Source of the DNA: an uncultured Pelagibacteraceae bacterium
Lineage (GTDB): Bacteria; Pseudomonadota; Alphaproteobacteria; Pelagibacterales; Pelagibacteraceae
Assembly (NCBI GenBank): GCA_902573755.1
Contig: CACGLD010000001.1
Span: 62,001 to 126,000, forward strand
Reading direction: 5' to 3'
DNA: 64,000 nt
Shown here in pieces: positions 17,682 to 26,188 of this stretch. Numbering within the stretch: the stretch's first letter is position 1; each line of letters begins with the position of its first letter. The notes under the pieces are model-generated. The model was not told where the DNA came from, did no database searches, and saw only the letters and a list, made by a program, of their open reading frames with translations. Position numbers and translations under genes: made by a program.

Positions 17682-19007
17682 CTAACAATCTAAAGTATTA
17701 TCTTTTTCCCACTTTGTAACATCTTTTGTTTTATCAAAACTATCTTTTGATTTGAATTCATTCATTTCTGAACTTCTTAACTTTATATAACTTTCAATAA
17801 CATCTTTGCCAAAAGCATCATTCATATCTTTATTATTTTTTAATAAATTTAATGATTGTGCAAGTTCATCAGGCAGTTTAGGTAAGTTGGGATATTTATG
17901 ATGATCTTCATACATATTGCAATCCAAAGGTTTGCCTGGATCAACTTTATTTTTTAAACCATATAGACCAGCTGCTAAAACACTTGCTTGCAATAAGTAA
18001 GGATTAGCTGAACCATCCATTAATCTTAATTCAAATCTTCCAGGATCAGGGATTCTTATCATGTGTGTTCGATTATTACCTGTGTAGGAAATACTGCTTG
18101 GTGACCATGATGCTCCAGATTTTGTAGGTGGTGCATTTATTCTTCTGTAACTATTGATTGTTGGGTTAAAAAACGCAGATAAAGATGAAGCATTTTTAAT
18201 TACTCCACCTAAAAAATTATAGGCCATTTTACTTAAACCAAGTTTATCTTTATTATCTAAGAATTTATTTTTACTACCTTGCCAAACCGATACGTGAGCA
18301 TGACAACCATTGCCGGTTAAATTTCCAAACGGTTTAGGCATAAATGTTGCTCTTAATCCGTGCTTTTCAGCAATTGTTTTTACCATAAACTTAAAAAAGG
18401 TATGTCTATCTGCAGTTTTTAGACAATCTGAATAATCCCAATTCATTTCAAATTGACCGTTAGCATCCTCGTGATCGTTTTGATAAGGGCCCCATCCCAT
18501 TTCAATCATACAGTCACAAATTTCCTTAATTAAATCATACCTTCTCATTAATGCAGATTGGTCATAACAAGGTTTGGATTGTGTATCTCTTGGATCTGCA
18601 ATTGAATTGCCATCAGGTGAAATCAAAAAATATTCACACTCAACACCTGATTTCATTGTTAAATTTTGTTTTTTAAGTTTTTTTATCTGATTTTTTAACA
18701 TCACTCTAGGTGACGCATCTACTGGTTTGCCATTCATCCATAAATCAGATGCTAACCATCCAACTTCTTTATTCCATGGAAGTTGAATTAAACTATCTGG
18801 GTCTGGAATTCCAAACATGTCTGAGTCAGCAGGTGTCATATCTAACCATGCTGCAAATCCAGCAAAACCAGCTCCTGCATTTTGCATTTCTTTTATTGCA
18901 TGAGCAGGTACTAATTTTGATCTTAATACACCAAATAAATCTACAAAACTGATTAAAAAATATTTAATTTTTTTTTGCTTAGCAATCTGAAATAAATTTT
19001 TAGACAC
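17682..19007 (-). CDS. gmaS: Gamma-glutamylmethylamide synthetase (glutamine synthetase-like)
   Basis: A 441-aa member of the glutamine synthetase superfamily. It probably ligates methylamine to glutamate with ATP, the first step of the N-methylglutamate route. GS motifs are present: the metal/glutamate segment with EDANGQFE, the ATP segment FMPKPFGNLTGNGCHAH, and the loop INSYRRINAPPTKSGASWSP followed by NRTHMIRIPDPGRFELR. The EDANGQFE variant and the length near 440 match GmaS; the other GS-like protein in this window has EDAPGQLE and 491 aa. N-methylglutamate synthase genes lie upstream on the same strand. A type III glutamine synthetase (glnT) is the alternative call. Confidence 0.8.
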   Translation of the reverse strand: MSKNLFQIAKQKKIKYFLISFVDLFGVLRSKLVPAHAIKEMQNAGAGFAGFAAWLDMTPADSDMFGIPDPDSLIQLPWNKEVGWLASDLWMNGKPVDASPRVMLKNQIKKLKKQNLTMKSGVECEYFLISPDGNSIADPRDTQSKPCYDQSALMRRYDLIKEICDCMIEMGWGPYQNDHEDANGQFEMNWDYSDCLKTADRHTFFKFMVKTIAEKHGLRATFMPKPFGNLTGNGCHAHVSVWQGSKNKFLDNKDKLGLSKMAYNFLGGVIKNASSLSAFFNPTINSYRRINAPPTKSGASWSPSSISYTGNNRTHMIRIPDPGRFELRLMDGSANPYLLQASVLAAGLYGLKNKVDPGKPLDCNMYEDHHKYPNLPKLPDELAQSLNLLKNNKDMNDAFGKDVIESYIKLRSSEMNEFKSKDSFDKTKDVTKWEKDNTLDC

Positions 19008-19024
19008 AACCTAAGTTAACATAA

Positions 19025-19174
19025 TTATTTAAAAAAAGATAAAATTGTTTCTTTATAATAAATTAAATTTACAACAATAATTACAATTATAGCTAGTATC
19101 ACACCATACTTAGCTTTAGGAAATGCTACTCCTCTCATTTTTGAGGGTCTTAATTCTTCTTTATTATCTTCCAT
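19025..19174 (-). CDS. Small single-pass membrane protein (49 aa)
   Basis: A short open frame between the amt-linked 76-aa gene and gmaS. It runs from ATG 19174 to TAA 19025. The product starts MEDNKEELRPSKMRGVAFPK, then has one membrane segment (residues about 23-40, with ILAIIVIIVVNLIYY), and ends KETILSFFK. It has a charged N-terminus that would face the cytoplasm. The terminator hairpin at 19188-19217 separates it from the 76-aa gene, and it ends 17 bases before gmaS. I find no named family. The coherent hydrophobicity and absence of another feature here support a real gene, but this is not certain. Confidence 0.5.
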   Translation of the reverse strand: MEDNKEELRPSKMRGVAFPKAKYGVILAIIVIIVVNLIYYKETILSFFK

Positions 19175-19187
19175 AAATTTAGAACAT

Positions 19188-19217
19188 AAAAAAGGGCGCT
19201 ACATTTAAGTAGCGCCC
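19188..19217 (-). terminator. Rho-independent terminator after the amt operon
   Basis: A 9-base-pair GC-rich stem, GGGCGCTAC (194-202 of this kilobase) with GTAGCGCCC (209-217), has a 6-base loop. It is followed on the - strand by six T residues. It lies just downstream of the 76-aa gene behind amt. Confidence 0.9.
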
Positions 19218-19232
19218 AAATTTTAATTTAAA

Positions 19233-19463
19233 TTACCAGTCGGTAATATTGCTTTTGTGATCGTTAGCACTATGTTTTTTTCTAGCAAGTCTTGAAAGTT
19301 CATCACTTTCAGCTCTTGCAGTCAAAACGTGCCAACCAACCCATAAGATCAATGCAATGATTACCAGTATGCCTTCAACAGATCCAGCACCAGGGTAAAT
19401 TGCACCAGCAACTTCTTCTGCTGGCTTATTAAGGTGATCTATCCAGTTTGTAACTGTAGCCAT
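19233..19463 (-). CDS. Small membrane protein downstream of the ammonium transporter (76 aa)
   Basis: A 76-aa protein of unknown function. The N-terminal part (MATVTNWIDHLNKPAEEVAG) is soluble and has a short amphipathic look. Residues about 27-47 form one membrane segment (EGILVIIALILWVGWHVL), and the tail is highly charged (ESDELSRLARKK). A strong Shine-Dalgarno GGAGGAAA lies 3 bases before the ATG. It begins 12 bases after amt stops and is followed by the terminator at 19188-19217, so amt and this gene form one transcript. It may be an accessory subunit of the transporter, which is inference from position. Confidence 0.75.
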   Translation of the reverse strand: MATVTNWIDHLNKPAEEVAGAIYPGAGSVEGILVIIALILWVGWHVLTARAESDELSRLARKKHSANDHKSNITDW

Positions 19464-19474
19464 ATTTTCCTCCT

Positions 19475-20875
19475 TTACCTGGTTGCAGATGAAACTGCTT
19501 TTTCATCTTCTTTAGCAGATTCCATCATTTCATAGTCTAATCCAGCTATCTCAACTTCACGTGGGATCCTTAATTTACCCATACCGTTAAGAACTTTAGC
19601 TATGATGTAGCCTGGTATTAGTCCAAGAACAACGAACATAATTAATGCTCCGATGAACTGTCCTAATGGATTAATTGTTGCATAAGTTGTTCCGTCCCAC
19701 ATAGCACCAACACTGTAACCAGATGATGGATAACCATTTAAGACAAAACCACAAATTACAAGACCTACAAATCCAGCATAACCATGTACTGCTACGGCAC
19801 CAACTGCATCATCAATTTTGAACTTACGTTCAACCCAGTAATGAAGTTTGTATGCAATAACAACACCGATCATACCAATGATCATTGCTTGAATTGGGTG
19901 ATATAAATCATTTCCAGCTGAAGCACAGATCACACCTGCTAGACCACTTGAGTAAGTCCAGAAAGGATCTCCTTTAGCAATCCAATATCCAGCTAATAAT
20001 CCTCCTGATAATGACATCAAGAAGTTAAATGTAATACCACTAAGTGTAGTAGGCGTTACGTAGATATTAGTTGCTGTCCAGTAAGATATACCTTCCATAC
20101 CATACTCAGGTCCAAGGTCAAAAATAGGTATGTTACATGCTGCGTAAAATCCCCAGAAACCAGTATAAATTAAAAATAATCCTACTGTTACTAACCAAGG
20201 ATTTCTTGGTCCAATGTTTCTTGGTTCACCGCTAGAAGAAAACTTACCAATTCTTGGTCCTAAAACCATTAGAACACCTAAAGCAAATCCACCCGCAATC
20301 GCGTGAATTACTCCTGATGCGTACGCATCGTGATATCCTAGAAGTTTCAACATCCAACCATCGAAGTGCCATCCCCATGCAGCATCAATTGTCCAAAATA
20401 CAGAACCAATTGCAATTGCTAAAATACCAAATGCAAAAGTCGTAATTCTTTCAATGATTGCTCCAGAAACGATGGAAGCAGCCGTCCAAGAGAAAAGTAA
20501 AAATGCAGCCCAGAAGACACCAGAAATATGGTCTCCTAAATTGACAGCCATTAAATCACTTGTAGCCGTATACCATGTAGCACTAAATGCTGACTCGTCC
20601 GTGATGAGCGCAGTGCTTTCATTCATTATTGATGGTGCTAATCCAGGTCCTGTTGGAAAAGCCCAGTAAATCCACCAACCAAATAAAAACCATGTTACTG
20701 TTACCAATGGTATCAGCATCGTGTTTTTCATAAGAGTATGTTGATGGTGTTTGTATCGAGAAGCTCCAACTTCATACATACAGAAACCGACGTGAATTAA
20801 GAACATCAGTACCACTGTCACCCAGTAGTAAAATTCTGTAAATATGGTTGTAAGAGCACCTAACTGATCAGTCAT
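19475..20875 (-). CDS. amt: Ammonium transporter, Amt/Mep/Rh family
   Basis: A 466-aa polytopic ammonium or methylammonium channel of the inner membrane with about eleven hydrophobic segments. The two pore histidines are placed as in AmtB: GVIHAIAGGFALG (first) and VGAVAVHGYAGFVGL (second). The N-terminus MTDQLGALTTIFTEFYYWV is not cleaved like the AmtB signal peptide. The sequence is divergent from E. coli AmtB, with extra loops (SIMNESTALITDESAF). It lies in the nitrogen/methylamine block downstream of the 136-aa protein and terminator. No glnK gene is next to it. Methylamine uptake is plausible given gmaS downstream. Confidence 0.92.
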   Translation of the reverse strand: MTDQLGALTTIFTEFYYWVTVVLMFLIHVGFCMYEVGASRYKHHQHTLMKNTMLIPLVTVTWFLFGWWIYWAFPTGPGLAPSIMNESTALITDESAFSATWYTATSDLMAVNLGDHISGVFWAAFLLFSWTAASIVSGAIIERITTFAFGILAIAIGSVFWTIDAAWGWHFDGWMLKLLGYHDAYASGVIHAIAGGFALGVLMVLGPRIGKFSSSGEPRNIGPRNPWLVTVGLFLIYTGFWGFYAACNIPIFDLGPEYGMEGISYWTATNIYVTPTTLSGITFNFLMSLSGGLLAGYWIAKGDPFWTYSSGLAGVICASAGNDLYHPIQAMIIGMIGVVIAYKLHYWVERKFKIDDAVGAVAVHGYAGFVGLVICGFVLNGYPSSGYSVGAMWDGTTYATINPLGQFIGALIMFVVLGLIPGYIIAKVLNGMGKLRIPREVEIAGLDYEMMESAKEDEKAVSSATR

Positions 20876-20944
20876 ATTCTCTCTCCATATTAGTTTATGG
20901 GAGCCTATTAAATTTTGTGATTCGATACAAATATAAAAACGTTT

Positions 20945-20972
20945 AAAAACCTAGCTTGTGCACTAGGTTTTT
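20945..20972. terminator. Hairpin terminator between the 136-aa gene and amt
   Basis: AAAAACCTAG (20945-20954) pairs with CTAGGTTTTT (20963-20972) around an 8-base loop, flanked by A-runs on one side and T-runs on the other strand. On the - strand it follows the stop of the 136-aa gene, so it would end the mgs transcript and leave amt under its own promoter in the gap 20876-20944. Confidence 0.75.
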
Positions 20973-20999
20973 AAAAAAAATCAACTTTTAATTGAAATA

Positions 21000-21410
21000 T
21001 TAAAATTTTAAATAAGCTTTTTTCAAATCAACAAGAGGATGTTTTGGAGACATTTGAAACTTAACTAAAAGTTCTCTTGCAATCATATCTCTATCTTGTT
21101 GATTATTTGGCAGTTTAATTGATTTTGGAATTGTAACCCAGCCATTTGCATTTCTGCAGAATACAGCAGGTCTATCTTCTTCATAGCCCATATGAACATC
21201 TTCCAACCAATTTAAATCATCCCATCCCATCGCTTCTATATATTTCTTAAGAAAAGGAGTTAGTTTAGAATAGTCAGGCAAAAGATTAACATCGTATCTG
21301 TAACCAATAGACTGGCCAATCATTTTTTCTCTGGCAGTCTCTTTCTTTTTGCCTAACTGACCTTTTATCTCTTTAGTTTTTGCTACTTTTTTATTTTTTT
21401 TCTTTGGCAT
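21000..21410 (-). CDS. Basic protein of unknown function, last gene of the mgs string
   Basis: A 136-aa protein that I do not recognise. The first 30 residues are strongly basic (MPKKKNKKVAKTKEIKGQLGKKKETAR). The core holds GYRYDVNLLPDYSKLTPFLKKYIEAMGWDD (split here by position 35-64), and a WLEDVHMGY stretch. The C-terminus is helical and ends KKAYLKF. There is no signal peptide or membrane segment. The neighbouring mgsC protein also begins MPKKKSKKVKK, so the two share a lysine-rich head. It starts 8 bases after mgsC, so it is likely co-transcribed with the N-methylglutamate synthase genes. Confidence 0.7.
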   Translation of the reverse strand: MPKKKNKKVAKTKEIKGQLGKKKETAREKMIGQSIGYRYDVNLLPDYSKLTPFLKKYIEAMGWDDLNWLEDVHMGYEEDRPAVFCRNANGWVTIPKSIKLPNNQQDRDMIARELLVKFQMSPKHPLVDLKKAYLKF

Positions 21411-21418
21411 AGTTACCT

Positions 21419-22831
21419 CTATATTTTGTGGTAGTTATCAACACCAACTGTGTAGTTAGTTCCAGCTAATGGAACTTTTGCTAAAGCCGATGCTTCTGAT
21501 GTTAAAGCAGCTAAATCTTCAGGCTCTAGAGAGTGGATATTTGTTTTACCACAAGCTCTTGCTAACAACTGAGCTTCTAAAGTCATTGAGTGAAGATAAT
21601 TATAAACTCTTAATGCAGCATCATCAGGGTTTAATCTTGCTCTTAATTTAGGATCTTGTGTAGCAACTCCTACTGGGCAACGTCCAGTATGGCAGTGATA
21701 ACATTCACCTGCTTTTACTCCCATTTCTTTTTCAAAATCTGCTTCTGGGATGTCTTTGTTACAGTTTAGTGCAATCATAGATCCAGTTCCAATCGCAATT
21801 GCATCAGCCCCAAGAGCTAAAGCTTTAGCCATGTCAGCACCATCTCTTACACCACCAGCATAAATTAATGTTACTTTTCCAGTTTTTCCAACATCGTCGA
21901 TTGCTCTTCTAGCTTCTCGAATTGCAGCTATACCTGGAATACCAGTATTTGCAGCAGCGATATGTGGGCCAGCTCCAGTAGAACCTTCCATTCCATCTAA
22001 GTAAATAGAGTCAGGGTCACATTTTGCAGCCATACGAACATCATCATAAACTTTAGATGCACCTAATTTTAATTGAATCGGCACTTTATTTTTTGTTAAT
22101 TGCCTTAGCTCTTCTACTTTTAAAGCTAAATCATCTGGTCCTAACCAGTCAGGGTGTCTCGCTGGAGATCTTTGGTCAATACCAGATGGTAATGATCTCA
22201 TCTCAGCAACTTGGTCAGTAACTTTTTGACCCATTAAATGTCCACCCATTCCAACTTTTTGACCTTGTCCAATGAACACTTCAATCCCATCTGCTAATTG
22301 CGCATGATGTGGATTAAAACCGTATCTCGATTGAATACATTGGTAATACCATTTTTCAGAGTATCTTCTTTCATCAGGTATCATTCCACCTTCACCAGAA
22401 CATGTAGCACTACCTGCCATAGTTGCTCCTCTTGCTAAAGCAGTTTTTGCTTCATAAGAAAGCGCACCGAAACTCATTCCTGTAATATAAACTGGGATAT
22501 CTAATTCAATTGGATTTTCACATCTTGGTCCAATAACAGTTTTTGTTTCACATTTTTCTCTGTAACCTTCGATTACAAATCTAGTTAGTGTTCCAGGTAA
22601 GAAAACTAAATCATCAAATGTAGGAATTTTTTTCATCAATGCCATCCCTCGCATTCTGTATCTTCCTAATTGAGATTTAATATGAATATCGTCTATTACT
22701 TCAGGTGTGAAGATAGCGTTATGTCCTAATAAACTTTTATTTCTTTTACCTTCTTCATGTGCATGGACATCAGCTTTTCCGCCAACACCTTTTCCATTTT
22801 TTTTAACTTTTTTAGATTTTTTCTTAGGCAT
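21419..22831 (-). CDS. mgsC: N-methylglutamate synthase, FMN/Fe-S subunit (GlxD-like)
   Basis: A 470-aa protein homologous to the FMN-binding synthase domain of glutamate synthase (GltB). The FMN barrel motifs are clear: TGMSFGALSYEAKTALARGA, SGEGGMIPDERRYSE, QLKLGASKVYDDVR, DGMEGSTGAGP and GADAIAIGTGSM. The Fe-S cysteines lie in CYHCHTGRCPVG. The MKxPxFDDLVFLPGTL-type head is also present. In methylotrophs this subunit joins methylamine-derived nitrogen to an oxoglutarate-derived acceptor, giving N-methylglutamate. It overlaps mgsB by one base (TAATG). Ordinary glutamate synthesis cannot be excluded from sequence alone. Confidence 0.85.
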   Translation of the reverse strand: MPKKKSKKVKKNGKGVGGKADVHAHEEGKRNKSLLGHNAIFTPEVIDDIHIKSQLGRYRMRGMALMKKIPTFDDLVFLPGTLTRFVIEGYREKCETKTVIGPRCENPIELDIPVYITGMSFGALSYEAKTALARGATMAGSATCSGEGGMIPDERRYSEKWYYQCIQSRYGFNPHHAQLADGIEVFIGQGQKVGMGGHLMGQKVTDQVAEMRSLPSGIDQRSPARHPDWLGPDDLALKVEELRQLTKNKVPIQLKLGASKVYDDVRMAAKCDPDSIYLDGMEGSTGAGPHIAAANTGIPGIAAIREARRAIDDVGKTGKVTLIYAGGVRDGADMAKALALGADAIAIGTGSMIALNCNKDIPEADFEKEMGVKAGECYHCHTGRCPVGVATQDPKLRARLNPDDAALRVYNYLHSMTLEAQLLARACGKTNIHSLEPEDLAALTSEASALAKVPLAGTNYTVGVDNYHKI

Positions 22832-23685
22832 TATATTGCTCCCTTCTTCTCTGTAGGTTCCAAATTGTCATAATTCCAAAGCTTCTTACCAGCTACAATT
22901 TTTTTCATTTTACTAACGTCAAAATTTTCACCAATCTCAGCTACTTTTAATTTTCTTTTAAGCCAATCTTGATCACTTTTAGTTAATTCAGCGTCAACTG
23001 CATCACTACCATATGATCCAATTTCTCCACCTACGAAAATTGTCCCATCATACATCGAGTCACCTAAGTTTATTCCTACGTCTCCAAGAATAATTATTCT
23101 TCCTCTTTGCATCATAAATCCAGTAAAGGCACCAGCATCACCACCAATTATTATAGTTCCACCTTTCATATCAATACCAGTTCTAGCACCAACACTGCCT
23201 TTACAAATTAAATCTCCACCTCTAATTGCCGCACCAAAACAAGATCCAGCATTCTTTTCGATCACTACTTTACCGGCCATCAAATTTTCTGCACATGACC
23301 ATCCAACTCTTCCATTAATTCTAACTATTGGACCATCACAAGAACCCATTCCAAAGTATCCTAAACTTCCTTCAAAAATTAAATTCAGTTTATTTAAAAT
23401 ACCAACTCCAAGACTATGTTTACCTTGTGGGTTTTTTATTACTATAGTTCCATATCCTTGGCTCATTAAGTTATCGATCTCTTTATTAGCCTCAGGAGCT
23501 GTCATGTCTTTAACATCAAGATCAGTTCTTTTATTAAAATCTACATCGTAAGTACCAAAGTAATAAAAGTTTTCTGCTTCATCAGGATTAAAGAATTTTT
23601 GTTGGGTTCTTCCTGTTAATACTTCTGTGTGCATACCCATTGATTGGGCTTTTGATTTTTTTGAAACTGTTTTTAGATTTGCCAT
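22831..23685 (-). CDS. mgsB: N-methylglutamate synthase, GltB C-terminal-like subunit (GlxC-like)
   Basis: A 284-aa protein matching the C-terminal right-handed beta-helix domain of glutamate synthase, also seen in FwdC. The glycine-rich coils repeat along the centre (SCFGAAIRGGDLICKGSVGA, then GGTIIIGGDAGAFTGF and GTIFVGGEIGSYG). As a separate gene beside a class II amidotransferase and an FMN subunit, it completes the MgsABC set. It overlaps mgsA by 13 bases upstream and mgsC by one base downstream, so the three are made together. It is the structural scaffold subunit and has no catalytic centre of its own. Confidence 0.85.
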   Translation of the reverse strand: MANLKTVSKKSKAQSMGMHTEVLTGRTQQKFFNPDEAENFYYFGTYDVDFNKRTDLDVKDMTAPEANKEIDNLMSQGYGTIVIKNPQGKHSLGVGILNKLNLIFEGSLGYFGMGSCDGPIVRINGRVGWSCAENLMAGKVVIEKNAGSCFGAAIRGGDLICKGSVGARTGIDMKGGTIIIGGDAGAFTGFMMQRGRIIILGDVGINLGDSMYDGTIFVGGEIGSYGSDAVDAELTKSDQDWLKRKLKVAEIGENFDVSKMKKIVAGKKLWNYDNLEPTEKKGAI

Positions 23686-24617
23686 ACTTTCACCTCCCCA
23701 TCAAACGGATCATATGTATCAATTTCTTGTGGTAATACAGATCTAATTGCAATTTCTTCAGACCCCATAGCAACCAAATCATCAGACTCATATAAGACCA
23801 AAGGTTTTGCAGCCATAGTATCTTTTGCCATTCCTAAAGAGTCTTTTGTTGCAACAAAGTAAGTAAAAACACCATCTAAACCAGTTAAAGATGCTTTCAT
23901 TCCTTCTTCTAAAGTTGCTCCATCTCTCATTTTTTCAGCAAGGTAAACTGCAATTAATTCTGAGTCACACTCAGACATAAATCTCATACCTTTGTTTTCT
24001 AAAACTCTTCTGTTATTCCAGTAGTTTGTTAATTGTCCATTATGAACTACAGATACATCGCTAAATGGATATCCCCAGAAAGGGTGGGCAGATTTGATAT
24101 CTACACCAGACTCTGTAGCCATTCTAGCATGACCTATAGCATGTGTTCCAACAACTTTATCTAAGCTATATCTGTCACAAACCATTTTAGCGTTTCCAAG
24201 ATCTTTAATCACTTCTAATGATTTACCCATAGAAAGAATTTCAACACCTGGAATACTTTCTATACGTTGTGAAAATTCTAACAGATCTTTAACATTATAA
24301 TCAATTTCATATCTTAAAGAGTAGGGAAGAGTTCTTTCTTCTTTAACTATTTTAGCTCCCATTTCAGCCAGAGTTTCGTCTACAATTTTTTTTCTTTCAT
24401 CGTAAACAGATACATCCTCCATAACTGATGAGCTTCCTTCTCCAACGTTTTCTCCAACTTTAAAACGCATGATGAAATTTTTACCATCAGTATCGCCATA
24501 TAATGCATACCCTGTCGAATCTTCTCCTCTATGTTTTAATGCTTGAAGCATACCTTGTAGTTCACTTCCAACATTAGAAGATTTTCCTCTATGAATTAAT
24601 CCTGCTATTCCACACAT
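23673..24617 (-). CDS. mgsA: N-methylglutamate synthase, glutamine amidotransferase subunit (GlxB-like)
   Basis: A 314-aa class II glutamine amidotransferase. Cys2 (MCGIAGLIHRG) is the N-terminal nucleophile. Other motifs are LKHRGEDSTGYALYG, HAIGHARMATESGVD and VVHNGQLTNYWNNRR, as in PurF/GltB amidotransferase domains. It would hydrolyse the amide of gamma-glutamylmethylamide or glutamine and pass methylamine or ammonia to MgsC. The gene starts 32 bases downstream of the glutamine synthetase III gene and overlaps mgsB by 13 bases. Because the other two subunits follow in order, the assignment is firm at the level of the complex. Confidence 0.87.
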   Translation of the reverse strand: MCGIAGLIHRGKSSNVGSELQGMLQALKHRGEDSTGYALYGDTDGKNFIMRFKVGENVGEGSSSVMEDVSVYDERKKIVDETLAEMGAKIVKEERTLPYSLRYEIDYNVKDLLEFSQRIESIPGVEILSMGKSLEVIKDLGNAKMVCDRYSLDKVVGTHAIGHARMATESGVDIKSAHPFWGYPFSDVSVVHNGQLTNYWNNRRVLENKGMRFMSECDSELIAVYLAEKMRDGATLEEGMKASLTGLDGVFTYFVATKDSLGMAKDTMAAKPLVLYESDDLVAMGSEEIAIRSVLPQEIDTYDPFDGEVKVWQI

Positions 24618-24649
24618 ATATTTATACCCTTTCTATCTATTTCTGTGAC

Positions 24650-26125
24650 CTACGGTAGACAATCAAGATAAGTATCCAGATCCCATTGTGTTGTTGCACC
24701 AAGAAATCTTTCCCACTCATCGTTTTTGTACCAATGGAAAACTTTATACATTTCATCTGGCATTGCAGATTTGATTACTTCATCCTCTGCCAGTCTATCC
24801 AAAGCTTCACCTAAACTTAATGGAAGTTTTTTAACATCTTTACCAGCTTTTTGAGCTTCATAAATATTTCTAGATTCTGGAGCAGCTGGTTTCATTTTCT
24901 TACTTATACCTTCATCGCAAGCTTTTAATAAAGCAGCACCTAATAAGTAAGGATTGTGCATCGAGTCTACTGATCTATACTCAAATCTTCCTGGAGCAGA
25001 AACTCTTAAACCACAAGTTCTGTTTTGATATCCCCAGTCAGCGTAAACAGGAGCCCAAAATCCTTGATCCCATAATCTTCTGTAAGAATTTACAGTTGAT
25101 GATCCAAGAGCCGTTAAGGCTGGCAAGTGCTTCATGATACCTGCGATTGATTGCAATCCAATTTTACCTGGCATTTGCATATCTTTCGTATCAGGCATGA
25201 AAGTATTTGTTCCACCCTCAACATAACTAAAAACACCATCTACTCCTGGTAAAGTTTTATGACCAAGTTTATTTACTTTAACCGTTCCACCTTTCCATAA
25301 AGACATATTTGTATGACATCCACTTGCAGAAACACCCATAAATGGTTTTGTCATAAAGCAAGCAATTAAATTATGTTCTCTAGCTACCTGTGCACAAATT
25401 TGTCTGTAAGTAGATAATCTATCTGCATTTCTTAAAACGTTATCATAAGTCCAGTTTAGCTCTAATTGGCCTGGTGCATCCTCATGGTCACCTTGAATCA
25501 TATCAAGACCCATTGCGTTAGCGTATTCAATTACTTTCATAAATACTGGCCTTAAAGATTCAAATTGATCAATGTGGTAACAGAAAGGTTTTGAGAAACC
25601 TTTACCTGAAGGTGTTCCATCTTCATTTTTAGTTAACCACATCATTTCAGGCTCTGTACCAACTCTTAATTCTAATCCATGTTTCTTTTTAAATTCATCC
25701 ATGAAAATTCTTAAATTTCCTCTACAATCAGAAGTTAAATGACCACCTGGATTTTCTCTTTCTTCTCTATTTCTGAAACAAGTACAAAATACTCTTGCAA
25801 CTCTTTTGTCCCAAGGTAATTGAACGAAAGTTTCTGGATCAGGAATTCCCACAAGTTCCATAGCCTCTGGTCCATATCCAATGTAATTATTGTGACGATC
25901 TAAGAATAAGTTTGCAGTAGAACCATAAACTAATTGAAAACCTTTTTCTGCTGTTCTTTCCCAATGGTCGGCAGGGATACCTTTACCCACAACTCTCCCA
26001 GTAACTGATATGAATTGAAAATAAATATAAGTTATTCCTAACTCTTTAATTTTAGCTCTAACGTCTTTTACTAATTTCGCACGTCCCGGTTGGTTAACGT
26101 GTTTTTCTAGATCTGTCATTTTCAC
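24650..26125 (-). CDS. glnT: Glutamine synthetase-like protein, type III (GlnT)
   Basis: A 491-aa member of the glutamine synthetase superfamily that would form an amide from glutamate, ATP and ammonia (or methylamine). The substrate segment is QGDHEDAPGQLELNW, followed by FMTKPFMGVSASGCHTNMSLW. The adenylylation-loop-side SSTVNSYRRLWDQGFWAPVY and the motif APGRFEYRSVDSMHNPYLL are intact. EDAPGQLE differs from the EDANGQFE of the gmaS-type paralogue at 17682-19007, so I read this one as GlnT or a specialised paralogue. It is the first gene of the mgs string and lies 63 bases after the SoxB-like gene. Confidence 0.85.
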   Translation of the reverse strand: MKMTDLEKHVNQPGRAKLVKDVRAKIKELGITYIYFQFISVTGRVVGKGIPADHWERTAEKGFQLVYGSTANLFLDRHNNYIGYGPEAMELVGIPDPETFVQLPWDKRVARVFCTCFRNREERENPGGHLTSDCRGNLRIFMDEFKKKHGLELRVGTEPEMMWLTKNEDGTPSGKGFSKPFCYHIDQFESLRPVFMKVIEYANAMGLDMIQGDHEDAPGQLELNWTYDNVLRNADRLSTYRQICAQVAREHNLIACFMTKPFMGVSASGCHTNMSLWKGGTVKVNKLGHKTLPGVDGVFSYVEGGTNTFMPDTKDMQMPGKIGLQSIAGIMKHLPALTALGSSTVNSYRRLWDQGFWAPVYADWGYQNRTCGLRVSAPGRFEYRSVDSMHNPYLLGAALLKACDEGISKKMKPAAPESRNIYEAQKAGKDVKKLPLSLGEALDRLAEDEVIKSAMPDEMYKVFHWYKNDEWERFLGATTQWDLDTYLDCLP

Positions 26126-26188
26126 CCCTCAATGAATTTAATTTATTCAAACGTAGCTGAAAAATTTATTTGTGTCTAGGCTTAGAGT

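Noticed and set aside
20876..20999. tRNA or small RNA in the gap before amt
   Set aside because: No cloverleaf or CCA end is visible; the gap holds the promoter side of amt and a terminator hairpin.
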